A stretch of 40,196 nucleotides of DNA from positions 1 through 40,196 of the forward strand of contig JAFUTU010000013.1 of NCBI GenBank assembly GCA_017484095.1. Direction: 5' to 3'. The position numbers and the translations under genes were made by a program. The stretch comes from Ruminococcus sp. Lineage in GTDB: Bacteria > Bacillota > Clostridia > Oscillospirales > Ruminococcaceae. The notes under the pieces are model-generated. The model was not told where the DNA came from. It did no database searches and saw only the letters and a list, made by a program, of their open reading frames with translations. The stretch's first letter is position 1. Every line of letters starts with the position of its first letter. This document shows positions 10,080-19,978 of the stretch, in pieces.

Positions 10080-13000
10080 TCAGTCAAGCAGATCGATCCC
10101 GTCATCGTAGCCGCCGAGCTCATCGTCGGTCAGCTCCGAAACGCCGTCCTCGTCCTCAGCCATAAAGCCGTCATCGAGGTCGCCGTCGTCAACGCTGAAG
10201 TCGATCTTCTCCTCTTCCATTGCAGGCTGAGGGATAAAGTCGTCATCGTCATCGAATGACTGCTTGAGGTCTATTTCCTCGTTGTTTACATTGAGCACTC
10301 TGATATCAAGACCGAGCGACTGCAGCTCCTTGACAAGAACCCTGAACGCCTCGGGTATACCCGGCTTCGGAACGTTCTGTCCCTTAACTATAGCCTCATA
10401 TGTCTTGACTCTTCCCACAGTATCGTCAGACTTGACAGTGAGGATCTCCTGAAGAGTATAGGCAGCGCCGTAAGCCTCAAGAGCCCAGACTTCCATCTCA
10501 CCGAATCTCTGTCCGCCGAACTGAGCCTTACCTCCGAGCGGCTGCTGAGTAACAAGTGAATACGGTCCTACAGAACGAGCGTGTATCTTATCATCAACAA
10601 GGTGGTGCAGCTTCAGATAATACATATAGCCTACAGTTACCTTGTTATCGAACTTCTCACCCGTTCTTCCGTCATATACCGTGAACTTTCCGTCCTCGCT
10701 CATCGAAAGAGCGTTAGGATTGATGACCTCGTCCATAGTGCCGAGAGTAAACGGATCGTCCTTGTGCTCCAGATAGTTCTGCTGAGCCATCTTGAAACAC
10801 TCGCGGATATCAGCCTCGTGAGCACCGTCAAATACAGGGGTCATTATCTTCCAGCCAAGCGCCTTTGCAGCCATACCGAGATGCACCTCGAGCACCTGAC
10901 CGATATTCATACGTGAAGGAACGCCGAGAGGGTTAAGACAGATATCGAGAGGAGTACCGTCCTCGAGGAAAGGCATATCCTCCTGAGGGAGTATGCGCGA
11001 AACGACACCCTTGTTACCGTGACGGCCCGCCATCTTATCTCCGACAGATATCTTTCTCTTCTGAGCGATGTAGCATCTTACTATCTGGTTAACTCCCGGC
11101 GAGAGCTCATCGCAGTTCTCTCTCGTAAATATCTTAACGTCTATTATTGTTCCTGCTTCACCGTGAGGTACCTTAAGAGAATTATCTCTTACCTCTCTTG
11201 CCTTCTCACCGAAGATAGCTCTGAGCAGTCTCTCCTCGGCAGTCAGCTCTGTCTCGCCCTTAGGTGTTACCTTACCAACAAGTATATCGCCTGAGCGTAC
11301 CTCTGCACCTATCCTGATGATACCGTCCTCATCAAGGTCTTTAAGTGCATCCTCGCCCACATTCGGGATATCTCTCGTGATCTCCTCAGGTCCGAGCTTT
11401 GTATCTCTCGCCTCAGTCTCGTATTCCTCTATATGGATAGAGGTGTACTTATCCTGCTTAACGAGGTTCTCATTCAGCAGAACAGCGTCCTCGTAGTTAT
11501 AGCCTTCCCAGGTCATAAAGCCGATAAGCGCATTCTTACCGAGTGACAGCTCACCGTTAGCAGTTGCAGGACCGTCGCCGATTATCTGGTGAGCCTCGAT
11601 CCTTTCGCCCTTTTCAACGATAGGTCTCTGGTTCGTGCAGGTGCCTGCATTTGAACGCTGGAACTTGGTCATCTCATAGGTCCTGAGAGAACCGCTGTCC
11701 TCGCGGATAACTATCTTGTCGGCATCAACGTTCTCAACGATACCGCCTTCCTTAGCTACCACTGCAACGCCCGAATCAAGGCAAGCCTTGTATTCCATAC
11801 CCGTACCTACTATCGGAGACTCTGTCTTCAGCAGCGGCACAGCCTGTCTCTGCATGTTAGAGCCCATCAGCGCACGGTTAGCGTCATCATTCTCAAGGAA
11901 CGGGATACAAGCAGTAGCGACAGAAACGACCATCTTAGGAGATACGTCCATAAAGTCGATCTTGTCTCTCTCGATCTCGAGGATCTGATCTCTGTATCTG
12001 CCGTTTACCTTTGCTCTTGCAAACTTGTTGTCCTCGGTAAGAGGCTCATTTGCCTGAGCAACCATGTAGTTATCCTCGACATCTGCCGTCATGTAGATAA
12101 CTTCGTCAGTAACGACACCTGTCTCCTTATCAACCTTTCTGTAAGGAGCCTCGATGAAGCCGTACTGATTGATCCTTGCAAACGATGCAAGGTAGGAGAT
12201 AAGTCCGATATTAGGTCCTTCAGGAGTCTCTATCGGGCACATTCTTCCATAGTGTGTATAGTGAACGTCACGCACCTCAAATCCTGCACGATCTCTTGAA
12301 AGACCTCCGGGGCCGAGGGCTGAAAGACGTCTCTTGTGTGTCAGCTCTGCGAGAGGGTTGTTCTGATCCATGAACTGTGACAGCGGCGATGAACCGAAGA
12401 ACTCTCTTATAGCGGCGGTGATCGGTCTGATATTTATAAGTGCGGTCGGAGTGATGACCTCTGCGCCCTGAGACTGGATGTTCATTCTCTCACGAACGAC
12501 CCTCTCCATTCTCGTAAATCCGATCCTGAACTGGTTCTGTAAAAGCTCGCCTACCGAGCGTATACGTCTGTTTCCGAGGTGGTCGATATCATCAACAGTG
12601 CCGACGCCCTCGCAAAGATTGAGGAAGTACGAAACAGTAGCAACGATATCATCTATAGTGATGTGCTTAGGAACGAGCTCGTCCGCCCTTTCCTTAACAG
12701 CCTCCTTGATCTCGTCATCGTTCTCGGCATTGTCAAGAATATCCTTCAGAACGCTGAACGATACCTTCTCATTTATGCCGTACTCGGAAGCATCAAAATC
12801 AACGAAATTATCAATATCTACCATTCCGTTGCCGATGATCTTTACTTCAACGTCTTCGAGCTTTGTGATAGCTTCACCCGCAGCAGATGTAAGATGCTCC
12901 TTGATCTCAACTCTTACAAACGCCTCGGCAACGCCCTTGTTCTCGATCTCGGCAGCGCGGTCGTAGCTCATCAGCTCGCCTTCCTCGGCGATGATCTCAC

Positions 13001-13904
13001 CCGTCATCGGATCAGCGACAGGACGTGAGAGCCTATGGCCTGAAAGCCTTGAGCCTATACCGAGCTTCTTATTATATTTATATCTTCCGAATCTCGAAAG
13101 ATCATATCTCTTAGCATCAAAGAACAGATTGTTCAGGTGCTGAACAGAAGACTCTACCGTAGGAGGCTCGCCCGGACGAAGCTTTCTGTATACCTCAAGA
13201 AGAGCCTCTTCCTTGTTGGCAGTCTGATCCTTCTGCATAATGGTCTGGGTAAGTCTCTCGTCAGGGCCGAATACCTCTTCGATCTCCTCGTTTGTGCCTA
13301 TTCCCAGTGCCCTGATAAATGTGGTGAGAGGTATCTTTCTGTTCTTGTCTATCCTTACATAGACAACATCATTTGAATCCATCTCATATTCGAGCCATGC
13401 ACCTCTGTTAGGTATAACGGTAGTCTTGAACAGATCCTTACCTGTCTTGTCCTTGTCAAATGCGTAATATACACCCGGAGAACGCACCAGCTGAGATACT
13501 ATAACACGCTCAGCTCCGTTGATGACAAAGGTTCCGCTCTCGGTCATCTTGGGTATATCGCCCATGTAGACCTCCGACTCCTTTATCTCTCCGGTCTCAG
13601 TGTTGTTGAGTCTTGCCGTTACTCTGAGCGGTACAGCATAAGTCACATCTCTCGCCTTGCACTCCGCAACAGAATATTTAGCCTCTTCATCGAATCTGTA
13701 TCCGACAAAAGTAAGCTCCAGATTGCCGTTATAATCGGTAATCGTGGAAATGTCTCTGAAGACCTCCTTCAGACCTTCGTCGAGGAACCATTGATAAGAA
13801 TTCTTCTGCACCTCAATGAGGTTTGGCATCTCCAGCACCTCATTGATCTTTGCAAAGCTCTTTCTGGTATTCTTACCAAGCTTCACGTCCTTGACATTCA
13901 CCAT
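10080..13904 (-). CDS. rpoB: RNA polymerase beta subunit
   Basis: Beta subunit of RNA polymerase. The start is the ATG at 13904, about 11 bases after AAGGAG and giving 1274 residues. A GTG at 13916 overlaps that ribosome binding site, so it is unlikely. The rifampicin-binding region (about residues 505-535, [30 protein letters not shown]) keeps the Gln, Asp, His and Ser residues whose change gives resistance, so the protein is predicted rifampicin sensitive. The last 60 residues form a strongly acidic tail ([10 protein letters not shown]... to DDGIDLLD). It leads the rpoBC unit under a perfect promoter; rplJ-rplL are not upstream within this window. Confidence 0.98.
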   Translation of the reverse strand: MVNVKDVKLGKNTRKSFAKINEVLEMPNLIEVQKNSYQWFLDEGLKEVFRDISTITDYNGNLELTFVGYRFDEEAKYSVAECKARDVTYAVPLRVTARLNNTETGEIKESEVYMGDIPKMTESGTFVINGAERVIVSQLVRSPGVYYAFDKDKTGKDLFKTTVIPNRGAWLEYEMDSNDVVYVRIDKNRKIPLTTFIRALGIGTNEEIEEVFGPDERLTQTIMQKDQTANKEEALLEVYRKLRPGEPPTVESSVQHLNNLFFDAKRYDLSRFGRYKYNKKLGIGSRLSGHRLSRPVADPMTGEIIAEEGELMSYDRAAEIENKGVAEAFVRVEIKEHLTSAAGEAITKLEDVEVKIIGNGMVDIDNFVDFDASEYGINEKVSFSVLKDILDNAENDDEIKEAVKERADELVPKHITIDDIVATVSYFLNLCEGVGTVDDIDHLGNRRIRSVGELLQNQFRIGFTRMERVVRERMNIQSQGAEVITPTALINIRPITAAIREFFGSSPLSQFMDQNNPLAELTHKRRLSALGPGGLSRDRAGFEVRDVHYTHYGRMCPIETPEGPNIGLISYLASFARINQYGFIEAPYRKVDKETGVVTDEVIYMTADVEDNYMVAQANEPLTEDNKFARAKVNGRYRDQILEIERDKIDFMDVSPKMVVSVATACIPFLENDDANRALMGSNMQRQAVPLLKTESPIVGTGMEYKACLDSGVAVVAKEGGIVENVDADKIVIREDSGSLRTYEMTKFQRSNAGTCTNQRPIVEKGERIEAHQIIGDGPATANGELSLGKNALIGFMTWEGYNYEDAVLLNENLVKQDKYTSIHIEEYETEARDTKLGPEEITRDIPNVGEDALKDLDEDGIIRIGAEVRSGDILVGKVTPKGETELTAEERLLRAIFGEKAREVRDNSLKVPHGEAGTIIDVKIFTRENCDELSPGVNQIVRCYIAQKRKISVGDKMAGRHGNKGVVSRILPQEDMPFLEDGTPLDICLNPLGVPSRMNIGQVLEVHLGMAAKALGWKIMTPVFDGAHEADIRECFKMAQQNYLEHKDDPFTLGTMDEVINPNALSMSEDGKFTVYDGRTGEKFDNKVTVGYMYYLKLHHLVDDKIHARSVGPYSLVTQQPLGGKAQFGGQRFGEMEVWALEAYGAAYTLQEILTVKSDDTVGRVKTYEAIVKGQNVPKPGIPEAFRVLVKELQSLGLDIRVLNVNNEEIDLKQSFDDDDDFIPQPAMEEEKIDFSVDDGDLDDGFMAEDEDGVSELTDDELGGYDDGIDLLD

Positions 13905-14028
13905 AGGCTTGATCACTCCTTAATCTATTTGGACCGCATTTTCGCCCTCTTTCACGCCGGTTTTGAGGCATATCAAAGACCTCTCAGACAAAAAAGGGGC
14001 ATAAAACGCTATTATGATACATTATAAA

Positions 14029-14057
14029 ATTATACGTGAATTTCAACCCTTTGTCAA
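14029..14057 (-). promoter_or_regulatory. Strong housekeeping promoter of rpoB
   Basis: Minus strand TTGACA (14052-14057), 17 bases, TATAAT (14029-14034). The start point near 14022 leaves a leader of about 118 bases before the rpoB ATG. The 16 bases AAAATGCTTGACAAAG around the -35 are identical to those in the rpsL promoter. The rest of the gap to the divergent promoter at 14313 is AT-rich and shows no gene. Confidence 0.9.
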
Positions 14058-14312
14058 GCATTTTCAGTCCCCCTAAAGCCCCCTTTTCCGATTTTCTCCG
14101 ATTTAGCCAAAAAACGGCCGATATTTCCCCAAAAGTTCTACTATTACCATTCTGTTATCAAAGTGTAAATTTTTATCTATAAAGTCGGTTGGTATCTGCC
14201 CTTAACAGCTTAACTTCACCCCGTTCGGCTCTCTCCCTCAGCCAACACATTATAGCTATCGTGCAGACACAAAAATTATTGATAAAACTCTGGTCATTTT
14301 TTACAAAAATGC

Positions 14313-14341
14313 TTGAATATTCAGCAGGAATATGTTATAAT
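14313..14341 (+). promoter_or_regulatory. Promoter of the hydrolase-comM unit
   Basis: TTGAAT (14313-14318), 17 bases, perfect TATAAT (14336-14341). The start near 14348 leaves a leader of about 26 bases. The -35 is preceded by AAAAATGC, the same upstream flank as in the rpoB and rpsL promoters. Confidence 0.8.
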
Positions 14342-14373
14342 TACTTATATCAGATCATGGAAGGGAGATAATT

Positions 14374-15333
14374 ATGAATTGTACTCATTTCAGAAGCAGC
14401 TTCAAGTCTGCTGACGGCATTAACGATATAGCCTACTATGTGCGCTTTCCTGCCGGTGAGGTAAGGGGCATTGTACAGATAGTTCACGGAATGTGCGAAT
14501 ATTTCACGAGATACGATCACTTTGCGCAGTATCTTACAGAGCTTGGATTTCTCGTATGCGGAAATGACCATTTAGGTCACGGTAACAGCGTAGCATCTGA
14601 GGAGGATTACGGTTATTTTTCTCACGATGAGGGCTGGGAGAACTGTGTTCGTGATATGTACAAGCTGACTTCCATAATAAAGAAAAGCTATCCCGATGTT
14701 CCTTATTTTATGTTCTGCCACAGTATGGGCAGCTTTCTGGGGCGCGCCTATGCGGTAAAGCACAGAAAAACTCTTGACGGTATCATCATCTGCGGAACAG
14801 GAGGACCTGTTGCGGGAACGCCTGCTCTGCTGACAGCTTCGGCATCTATTAAGGCAGTAAAGGGCGAGAGACACCGCAGCAAAACACTGACGGCGCTTGC
14901 TTTCGGCAGCTACAACAGCCGCATACCTGATGCAAAGACCCAGAAGGACTGGCTTTCAAGAGATGAGGAAATGGTCTTAAAAAATGACAATGACCCGAAA
15001 TGCTCATTTATGTTCACTATAAACGGATATGAGAATCTTTCAAAGGTAGTATGGTATGTAAACAACAAAAAATGGTTCGAGAATTATCCCAAAGAGCTGC
15101 CGTCGTTCCTTATTGCAGGCACCGAGGACCCTGTAGGCAATTACGGTGAGGGCGTGAAAAAGGTGTTCGAGGGCATGGCAGAGCAAGGCTGTGATGTTGA
15201 GCTGAAGCTTTATGAAGGCGCAAGACATGAGCTCGTGAACGAGATAAATAAGGATGAGGTATTCAAAGACATTACTGATTTTCTGTTCGAGATAATCGAT
15301 ATTAAAAACGATGACAGGGAGAACGCCGAGTAA
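14374..15333 (+). CDS. Alpha/beta hydrolase, lysophospholipase / monoacylglycerol lipase type
   Basis: A 319-residue cytoplasmic serine hydrolase of the S33/Hydrolase_4 family. The catalytic triad can be placed: nucleophile Ser117 in CHSMG (Cys replaces the usual first Gly), Asp252 in GTEDPVG, and His285 in GARHELVNE. The oxyanion motif is VHGMCE near residues 38-43. There is no signal peptide. The ATG has AAGGGAG 7 bases upstream. Its TAA shares one base with the ATG of the next gene (TAATG), so the two are probably translationally coupled. The substrate is unknown; family members cleave monoacylglycerols, lysophospholipids or small esters. No functional link to comM is evident. Confidence 0.88.
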   Translation: MNCTHFRSSFKSADGINDIAYYVRFPAGEVRGIVQIVHGMCEYFTRYDHFAQYLTELGFLVCGNDHLGHGNSVASEEDYGYFSHDEGWENCVRDMYKLTSIIKKSYPDVPYFMFCHSMGSFLGRAYAVKHRKTLDGIIICGTGGPVAGTPALLTASASIKAVKGERHRSKTLTALAFGSYNSRIPDAKTQKDWLSRDEEMVLKNDNDPKCSFMFTINGYENLSKVVWYVNNKKWFENYPKELPSFLIAGTEDPVGNYGEGVKKVFEGMAEQGCDVELKLYEGARHELVNEINKDEVFKDITDFLFEIIDIKNDDRENAE

Positions 15334-16862
15334 TGTTTGCTAAAATAAATAGTATAGGGCTGTTCGGTCTGAACGCGTTTGCAGTGACAGTCGAGGTAGA
15401 AGCATCAAAGGGGCTGCCTTCATTCGATATCGTCGGGCTTGCAGATGCTTCTGTTAAGGAGAGCCGCGAGCGGATAAAGAGCGCTCTGCGTTCAAGCTCG
15501 ATAAAGATGCCCTCTGCCAAGATGATGATAAACCTTGCCCCTGCCGATGTGAAAAAGACAGGCTCGGTATACGATCTGCCGATAGCGGTAGCGCTGCTGA
15601 GAGTTGCGGGTATCGCAAGGGACGAAAGCTTAGAAAACTCAGCCTTTATCGGCGAGGTCTCACTCGGAGGAGAGATAAGGGGCGTTCAGGGTGTTCTGCC
15701 AATGGTCATAATGGCTCAGCGCTCGGGGCTTACCGAGATTTATGTGCCTGCCGAAAACGTAAGAGAGGCATCTGTAGTTGAGGGTATAGACGTTTACGGA
15801 GTTACATCTATTACAGAGCTTGCTGCACATTTCGGCGGAAGAAACACCATAACACCTGCTGAAAAATATAAACCGCCTGCCGAGAGCTTTTTCGGAGCTC
15901 TGGATTTTGCGGACGTTAAGGGACAGGATGCTGCTAAAAGAGCTCTTGAGCTTGCGGCAGCCGGCGGCCACAACGCACTTATGATAGGACCTCCCGGTTC
16001 GGGAAAGTCTATGCTATCAAAGAGAATGCCCTCTATCCTCCCGGCAATGACGTTTGAGGAGTCGATAGAGACAACTAACATACACTCTGTTGCAGGACTG
16101 CTCGATAAGGAGCGACCGCTTGTAACGGCAAGACCCTTCAGATCGCCGCACCATACGGTTTCCGCGGCAGGATTATCGGGAGGAGGCTCGGTGCCGAAGC
16201 CCGGAGAGATCTCACTGGCGCACAACGGACTGCTGTTTCTCGATGAGCTGGCTGAGTTTTCACGGCCTGCTCTGGAGATACTTCGGCAGCCGCTGGAGGA
16301 TCAGAAGGTCACTATCTCCCGAGTGGCAGGAAGCATAACGTATCCGTGCTCGTTTATGCTGATAGCGGCAATGAATCCGTGTCCGTGCGGTTATTACGGC
16401 CACCCGACAAGAAAGTGCATCTGCTCTCAGAAGCAGGTGGCAACGTATCTTTCAAAAATATCGGGGCCGCTGCTGGACAGGTTCGATATACACCTGGAGG
16501 TCGCACCTGTTGAGTTCTCGGATCTTTCCTCAGTTGACAGAGAGGAAGCATCTGCACGGATAAGGGAGAGAGTTCAGCAGGCGAGAGACATTCAGAACAA
16601 ACGCTTTAAAGGCACGGGCATAACCTGCAACGCCAGAATGACCTCTGATATTTTGCAGGACGCCTGCCCTATGACCGCAGAAGCAAAGTCTCTTCTGGAA
16701 AACGTGTTTGAAAAGCTCGGGCTTTCGGCAAGAGCATATGACAAGATCTTAAAGGTAGCAAGAACTGCTGCCGATATGGATAAAGAGGACTGCATCGGAA
16801 AAAAGCATATAGCGCTTGCGGTGCAGTACAGAAGCCTTGACAGAAAATACTGGAACGGCTGA
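15333..16862 (+). CDS. comM: YifB/ComM-family Mg-chelatase-like AAA+ ATPase
   Basis: 509 residues. An N-terminal ChlI-like domain opens with GLFGLNAFAVTVEVEASKGLP and contains FDIVGLADASVKESRERI. An AAA+ core has Walker A GPPGSGKS (219-226) and Walker B-like LLFLDELAEF. A cysteine cluster CPCGYYGHPTRKCIC follows, then a C-terminal Mg_chelatase_C domain. In Gram-negative naturally competent species ComM is a hexameric helicase aiding branch migration in homologous recombination. The role in Firmicutes is less clear, so the symbol denotes family. The gene overlaps the preceding one by one base and is followed by glgA after 35 bases without a terminator. Confidence 0.93.
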   Translation: MFAKINSIGLFGLNAFAVTVEVEASKGLPSFDIVGLADASVKESRERIKSALRSSSIKMPSAKMMINLAPADVKKTGSVYDLPIAVALLRVAGIARDESLENSAFIGEVSLGGEIRGVQGVLPMVIMAQRSGLTEIYVPAENVREASVVEGIDVYGVTSITELAAHFGGRNTITPAEKYKPPAESFFGALDFADVKGQDAAKRALELAAAGGHNALMIGPPGSGKSMLSKRMPSILPAMTFEESIETTNIHSVAGLLDKERPLVTARPFRSPHHTVSAAGLSGGGSVPKPGEISLAHNGLLFLDELAEFSRPALEILRQPLEDQKVTISRVAGSITYPCSFMLIAAMNPCPCGYYGHPTRKCICSQKQVATYLSKISGPLLDRFDIHLEVAPVEFSDLSSVDREEASARIRERVQQARDIQNKRFKGTGITCNARMTSDILQDACPMTAEAKSLLENVFEKLGLSARAYDKILKVARTAADMDKEDCIGKKHIALAVQYRSLDRKYWNG

Positions 16863-16897
16863 TAAGCAGAAAAATAATTTTGAAAGGAAATTGAGCT

Positions 16898-18343
16898 ATG
16901 AAGAAAGTTTTGTTCGCATCATCGGAATGTGTACCGTTTATCAAGACAGGAGGTCTTGCCGACGTCGTTGGCTCTCTGCCGAAAAGGTTCAACAAGGAAT
17001 ATTATGACGTAAGAGTTATACTGCCTAAGTACGCCTGCATGAAGCAGCAGTGGAAGGATATGATGCAGTATAAAACGCATTTTTATATGGACTTTGCAGG
17101 ACAGAGCCAGTATGTTGGTGTGCTGGAGATAGTTTATGACGGAGTTACCTTCTACTTTATCGACAATGAGCACTATTTCTCGGGAGACAGACCCTACACC
17201 GAACACCACTGGGATATCGAGAAGTTTATGTATTTTGATAAAGCTGTGCTCTCTGCGCTGCCGCTGCTTGACTTCAGACCCGATGTTATCCACTGCCATG
17301 ACTGGCAGACCGGTCTTATCCCAGTTTATCTGCACGACAGCTTTGCAGGCGGTGAATTCTTCCGCGGTATAAAGTCAGTTATGACGATACATAACCTTAA
17401 ATTCCAGGGCAATGACGGAGTAGAAAGGTTCAAGTGGCTCTCAGGGCTTTCGGATTATTATTTCACCATAGACAAGCTGAAAACAGGCGTTGACGGAAAT
17501 ATGCTCAAGGGCGGCCTTGTTTATGCAGATGCTATAACAACTGTCAGCAACACCTATGCCGAGGAGATCAAGACAGAATTCTACGGCGAGGGACTTCACG
17601 GACTGATGAGAGCAAGAAGCAATGACCTAAGAGGTATCGTGAACGGTATCGACTATGACGAATACGATCCTGCGAAGGACGATATGATAAACGTTAAGTA
17701 CAACATTGACAACGTGCTTGAAAAGAAGATACATAACAAGAGAGCTATACAGGCAGAATTCGGCCTTTCACAGGACGACGGCAAGTTTATGATGGGAATT
17801 GTCAGCAGGCTGACAGACCAGAAGGGCTTTGACCTAATCGCCTATATGATGGAGAGAATGTGCCAGCAGGATATCCAGTTCGTTGTCCTCGGAACGGGCG
17901 AACAAAGATATGAAGATATGTTCCGCTACTTTGCAGGGAAATATCCGCATCTGGTGGCAGCTAACATTTACTACAGCGAGGAGCTTTCTCACAGGATCTA
18001 TGCTTCGTGCGATGCGTTCCTTATGCCTTCCCTGTTTGAGCCGTGCGGTCTTTCCCAGCTGATGTCTCTGAGATACGGCACCGTGCCGATAGTTCGTGAG
18101 ACAGGCGGTCTTAAAGATACGGTACAGCCCTACAACCAGTTCGAGCACACAGGCACAGGCTTCAGCTTTGCAAATTATAATGCTCATGAGATGTACAACA
18201 CTGTTATGTTTGCAAAGTACATCTACACTGACAGACGCGATGAATGGAACGGTATCATCAAGTCGGGAATGGCACAGGATTTCTCATGGCAAACCTCGGC
18301 TAACAAATATCAGGAGATGTATGACTGGCTGATTGGCGGCTAA
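16898..18343 (+). CDS. glgA: Glycogen synthase (ADP-glucose, GT5)
   Basis: GlgA transfers glucose from ADP-glucose to the end of an alpha-1,4-glucan to build storage glycogen. The 481-residue product has the usual length. It opens MKKVLFASSECVPFIKTGGLADV with the ADP-glucose-binding KTGGLAD at 15-21. It also shows the central IVSRLTDQKGFDLI and the C-terminal LMPSLFEPCGLSQLMSLRYGTVPIVRETGGLKDTV. An AGGAAA element lies before the ATG. No glgB, glgC, glgD or glgP is beside it, so it stands apart from other glycogen genes in this window. A strong terminator follows. Confidence 0.97.
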   Translation: MKKVLFASSECVPFIKTGGLADVVGSLPKRFNKEYYDVRVILPKYACMKQQWKDMMQYKTHFYMDFAGQSQYVGVLEIVYDGVTFYFIDNEHYFSGDRPYTEHHWDIEKFMYFDKAVLSALPLLDFRPDVIHCHDWQTGLIPVYLHDSFAGGEFFRGIKSVMTIHNLKFQGNDGVERFKWLSGLSDYYFTIDKLKTGVDGNMLKGGLVYADAITTVSNTYAEEIKTEFYGEGLHGLMRARSNDLRGIVNGIDYDEYDPAKDDMINVKYNIDNVLEKKIHNKRAIQAEFGLSQDDGKFMMGIVSRLTDQKGFDLIAYMMERMCQQDIQFVVLGTGEQRYEDMFRYFAGKYPHLVAANIYYSEELSHRIYASCDAFLMPSLFEPCGLSQLMSLRYGTVPIVRETGGLKDTVQPYNQFEHTGTGFSFANYNAHEMYNTVMFAKYIYTDRRDEWNGIIKSGMAQDFSWQTSANKYQEMYDWLIGG

Positions 18344-18350
18344 GCAGCTA

Positions 18351-18384
18351 AAACGCTCCGCACGAAAATGTGCGGAGCGTTTTT
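18351..18384 (+). terminator. Rho-independent terminator of glgA
   Basis: AAACGCTCCGCAC (18351-18363) and GTGCGGAGCGTTT (18370-18382) form a perfect 13-bp stem with a 6-base loop that runs into TTTT. It ends the hydrolase-comM-glgA unit and isolates dpaA. Confidence 0.93.
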
Positions 18385-18385
18385 C

Positions 18386-18414
18386 ACATATCAAAGGCTG
18401 CAAGCATATTATTA
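18386..18414 (+). promoter_or_regulatory. Possible sporulation (sigma-K-like) promoter of dpaA
   Basis: AC (18386-18387), 17 bases, then CATATTATTA (18405-18414). This approximates the sigma-K pattern AC-N16/17-CATANNNTA with one imperfection. No TTGACA/TATAAT pair is visible between the glgA terminator and dpaA, and the Bacillus spoVF operon is sigma-K dependent. Weak evidence; the match is short and AT-rich. Confidence 0.3.
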
Positions 18415-18472
18415 ATAGTGAACACCGATATTATATCGTTTGCTCGAACAGATCTGTAAGGAGGTCTTATGT

Positions 18473-19330
18473 ATGAAAGATAAAACTATTCTCTGCGTCG
18501 GCGGCGACAGCAGGATGACATATACTGCCAAGGCTCTATCAAAAAGGTTCAGAGTTTTTACTTACGGTATCACCGATGACGGACAGAGCACGACCGTGCT
18601 GCCCTCTCTTGATGCTATGAGCGAAAAAGCAGATATGCTTATTCTCGGCATCATAAGGAGCAAGGGGCTTGAAGTTTCGGTGTTCCGTGATAAAAATGTC
18701 AGCTGTGAGAAGATATCTCCTCTGCTGAAAGAGGGCGCTATAGTCATCGGCGGAACTATAAACCCCTGTATGACTGAATATTTCAGCTCTATGGGGTTTA
18801 GCGTATGCGACTATATGAAGCGCGAAGAGCTTGTACTCAGGAACACTATCCCGACCGCTGAGGGTGCTCTGGAGATCGCGCTCAGAGAGCTTGCCATAAC
18901 CGTAAGAGACAGCCGCTGCCTGATCGTAGGCTCAGGAAGAGTTGCCGCATCGTGTGCGGAGCTGTTTTCTGCCGTCGGCGCTGTTACCGATATCGCCGCA
19001 AGAAATAAAAATGCACTTGCCGCATTCGAGCTGAGAGGGCTGGGTGCATTTGAGCTAAGACAGCTGGGCGGCAGGATAGGCAGGTATGACCTTATAATAA
19101 ATACTGTGCCTGCTCTCATTCTTGACAAAGATATACTTGCGCTTTGCAGCAAAAAATGTCTCATAATAGATCTTGCTTCAAAGCCGGGAGGCATCGACTT
19201 TGAGGAAGGAAAAAGGCTGGGGCTCAGGTGCATACACGCGCTTGGTCTGCCGGGGAAATGTGCCCCCGTAACGGCAGGAGAGATGATCGCTAAAACAGCG
19301 GTGAGCATTTTGAACGAGTCCGAGGAGTGA
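18473..19330 (+). CDS. dpaA: Dipicolinate synthase subunit A
   Basis: DpaA (SpoVFA) with DpaB oxidises a dihydrodipicolinate-pathway intermediate to dipicolinic acid, made in the mother cell and packed with calcium into the spore core. The 285-residue frame from the ATG at 18473 (AAGGAGG 8 bases upstream) reads MKDKTILCVGGDSRMTYTAKALSKRF. A dinucleotide-binding segment CLIVGSGRVAASCAELF is mid-protein. It has the family segments GAIVIGGTINP, RNTIPTAEGALEIA, INTVPALILDKDIL and LIIDLASKPGGIDF, and the end GLPGKCAPVTAGEMIAKT. An upstream in-frame TTG was rejected because the ribosome binding site lies after it. dpaB follows by 31 bases. Confidence 0.95.
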   Translation: MKDKTILCVGGDSRMTYTAKALSKRFRVFTYGITDDGQSTTVLPSLDAMSEKADMLILGIIRSKGLEVSVFRDKNVSCEKISPLLKEGAIVIGGTINPCMTEYFSSMGFSVCDYMKREELVLRNTIPTAEGALEIALRELAITVRDSRCLIVGSGRVAASCAELFSAVGAVTDIAARNKNALAAFELRGLGAFELRQLGGRIGRYDLIINTVPALILDKDILALCSKKCLIIDLASKPGGIDFEEGKRLGLRCIHALGLPGKCAPVTAGEMIAKTAVSILNESEE

Positions 19331-19361
19331 GCCTTGGGCTCTTTGGAAAGGAGAAAAACAA

Positions 19362-19940
19362 ATGTCATTAAAAGGCGTAAAGATCGGCTACTGCTTGACA
19401 GGGTCGTTCTGCACCTTTGACAAGGCGTTCATGTCGGCACAGGCTCTTAAAGACCTCGGAGCAGAGCTGGTGCCGATAATGTCATTCAACGCGGCGTCAA
19501 TGTCAACACGCTTCGGCACGGCTGAAGAGAATGTAAAAAAGCTTGAACAGATCGCGGGAAAGAAGGTTATCAGAACTATTGAGGACGCCGAGCCTATTGG
19601 ACCGAAAGGGCTTTGCGATATAATGGTGGTAGCGCCGTGCACCTCAAACACTGCGGCAAAGCTTGCGGCAGGGATAGTTGATACGCCTGCGGCAATGGCA
19701 GTAAAAAGCCATATCCGCAATGAAAGACCTGTAGTAATAGCTATTTCAACGAACGATGCCCTTGCTGCCTGTGCTGCTAACATCGGCAGGCTTCAGTCGA
19801 TGAGGCATTACTACTTCGTGCCATACGGACAGGATAACTTTGAAGCAAAACCGAGATCGGCAGTTGCAGACTTTACCCTCATACCCGAGACGGCAGAGTC
19901 TGCGCTGCTTGGCAAACAACTGCAGCCGATGCTGATATAA
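19362..19940 (+). CDS. dpaB: Dipicolinate synthase subunit B
   Basis: DpaB (SpoVFB) is the flavoprotein-family partner of DpaA. The 192-residue product starts MSLKGVKIGYCLTGSFCTFDKAF, with the flavoprotein fold visible in GYCLTGSFCTF and MVVAPCTSNTAAKLAAGIVDTP. It ends with the family stretch SMRHYYFVPYGQDNFEAKPRS. AAAGGAG precedes the ATG. The pair dpaA-dpaB implies that the organism can make dipicolinate by the SpoVF route rather than the EtfA route used by some clostridia. A bidirectional terminator separates it from the convergent EF-G paralogue. Confidence 0.95.
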   Translation: MSLKGVKIGYCLTGSFCTFDKAFMSAQALKDLGAELVPIMSFNAASMSTRFGTAEENVKKLEQIAGKKVIRTIEDAEPIGPKGLCDIMVVAPCTSNTAAKLAAGIVDTPAAMAVKSHIRNERPVVIAISTNDALAACAANIGRLQSMRHYYFVPYGQDNFEAKPRSAVADFTLIPETAESALLGKQLQPMLI

Positions 19941-19943
19941 ACG

Positions 19944-19970
19944 AAAAAGCCTCCCATTCAGGGAGGCTTT
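19944..19970. terminator. Bidirectional terminator between dpaB and the EF-G paralogue
   Basis: AAAGCCTCCC (19946-19955), loop ATTCA, GGGAGGCTTT (19961-19970): a 10-bp perfect stem with A-rich bases on the left and T on the right. It serves both convergent genes, whose stops lie 4 and 9 bases away. Confidence 0.85.
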
Positions 19971-19978
19971 GTTATTAC

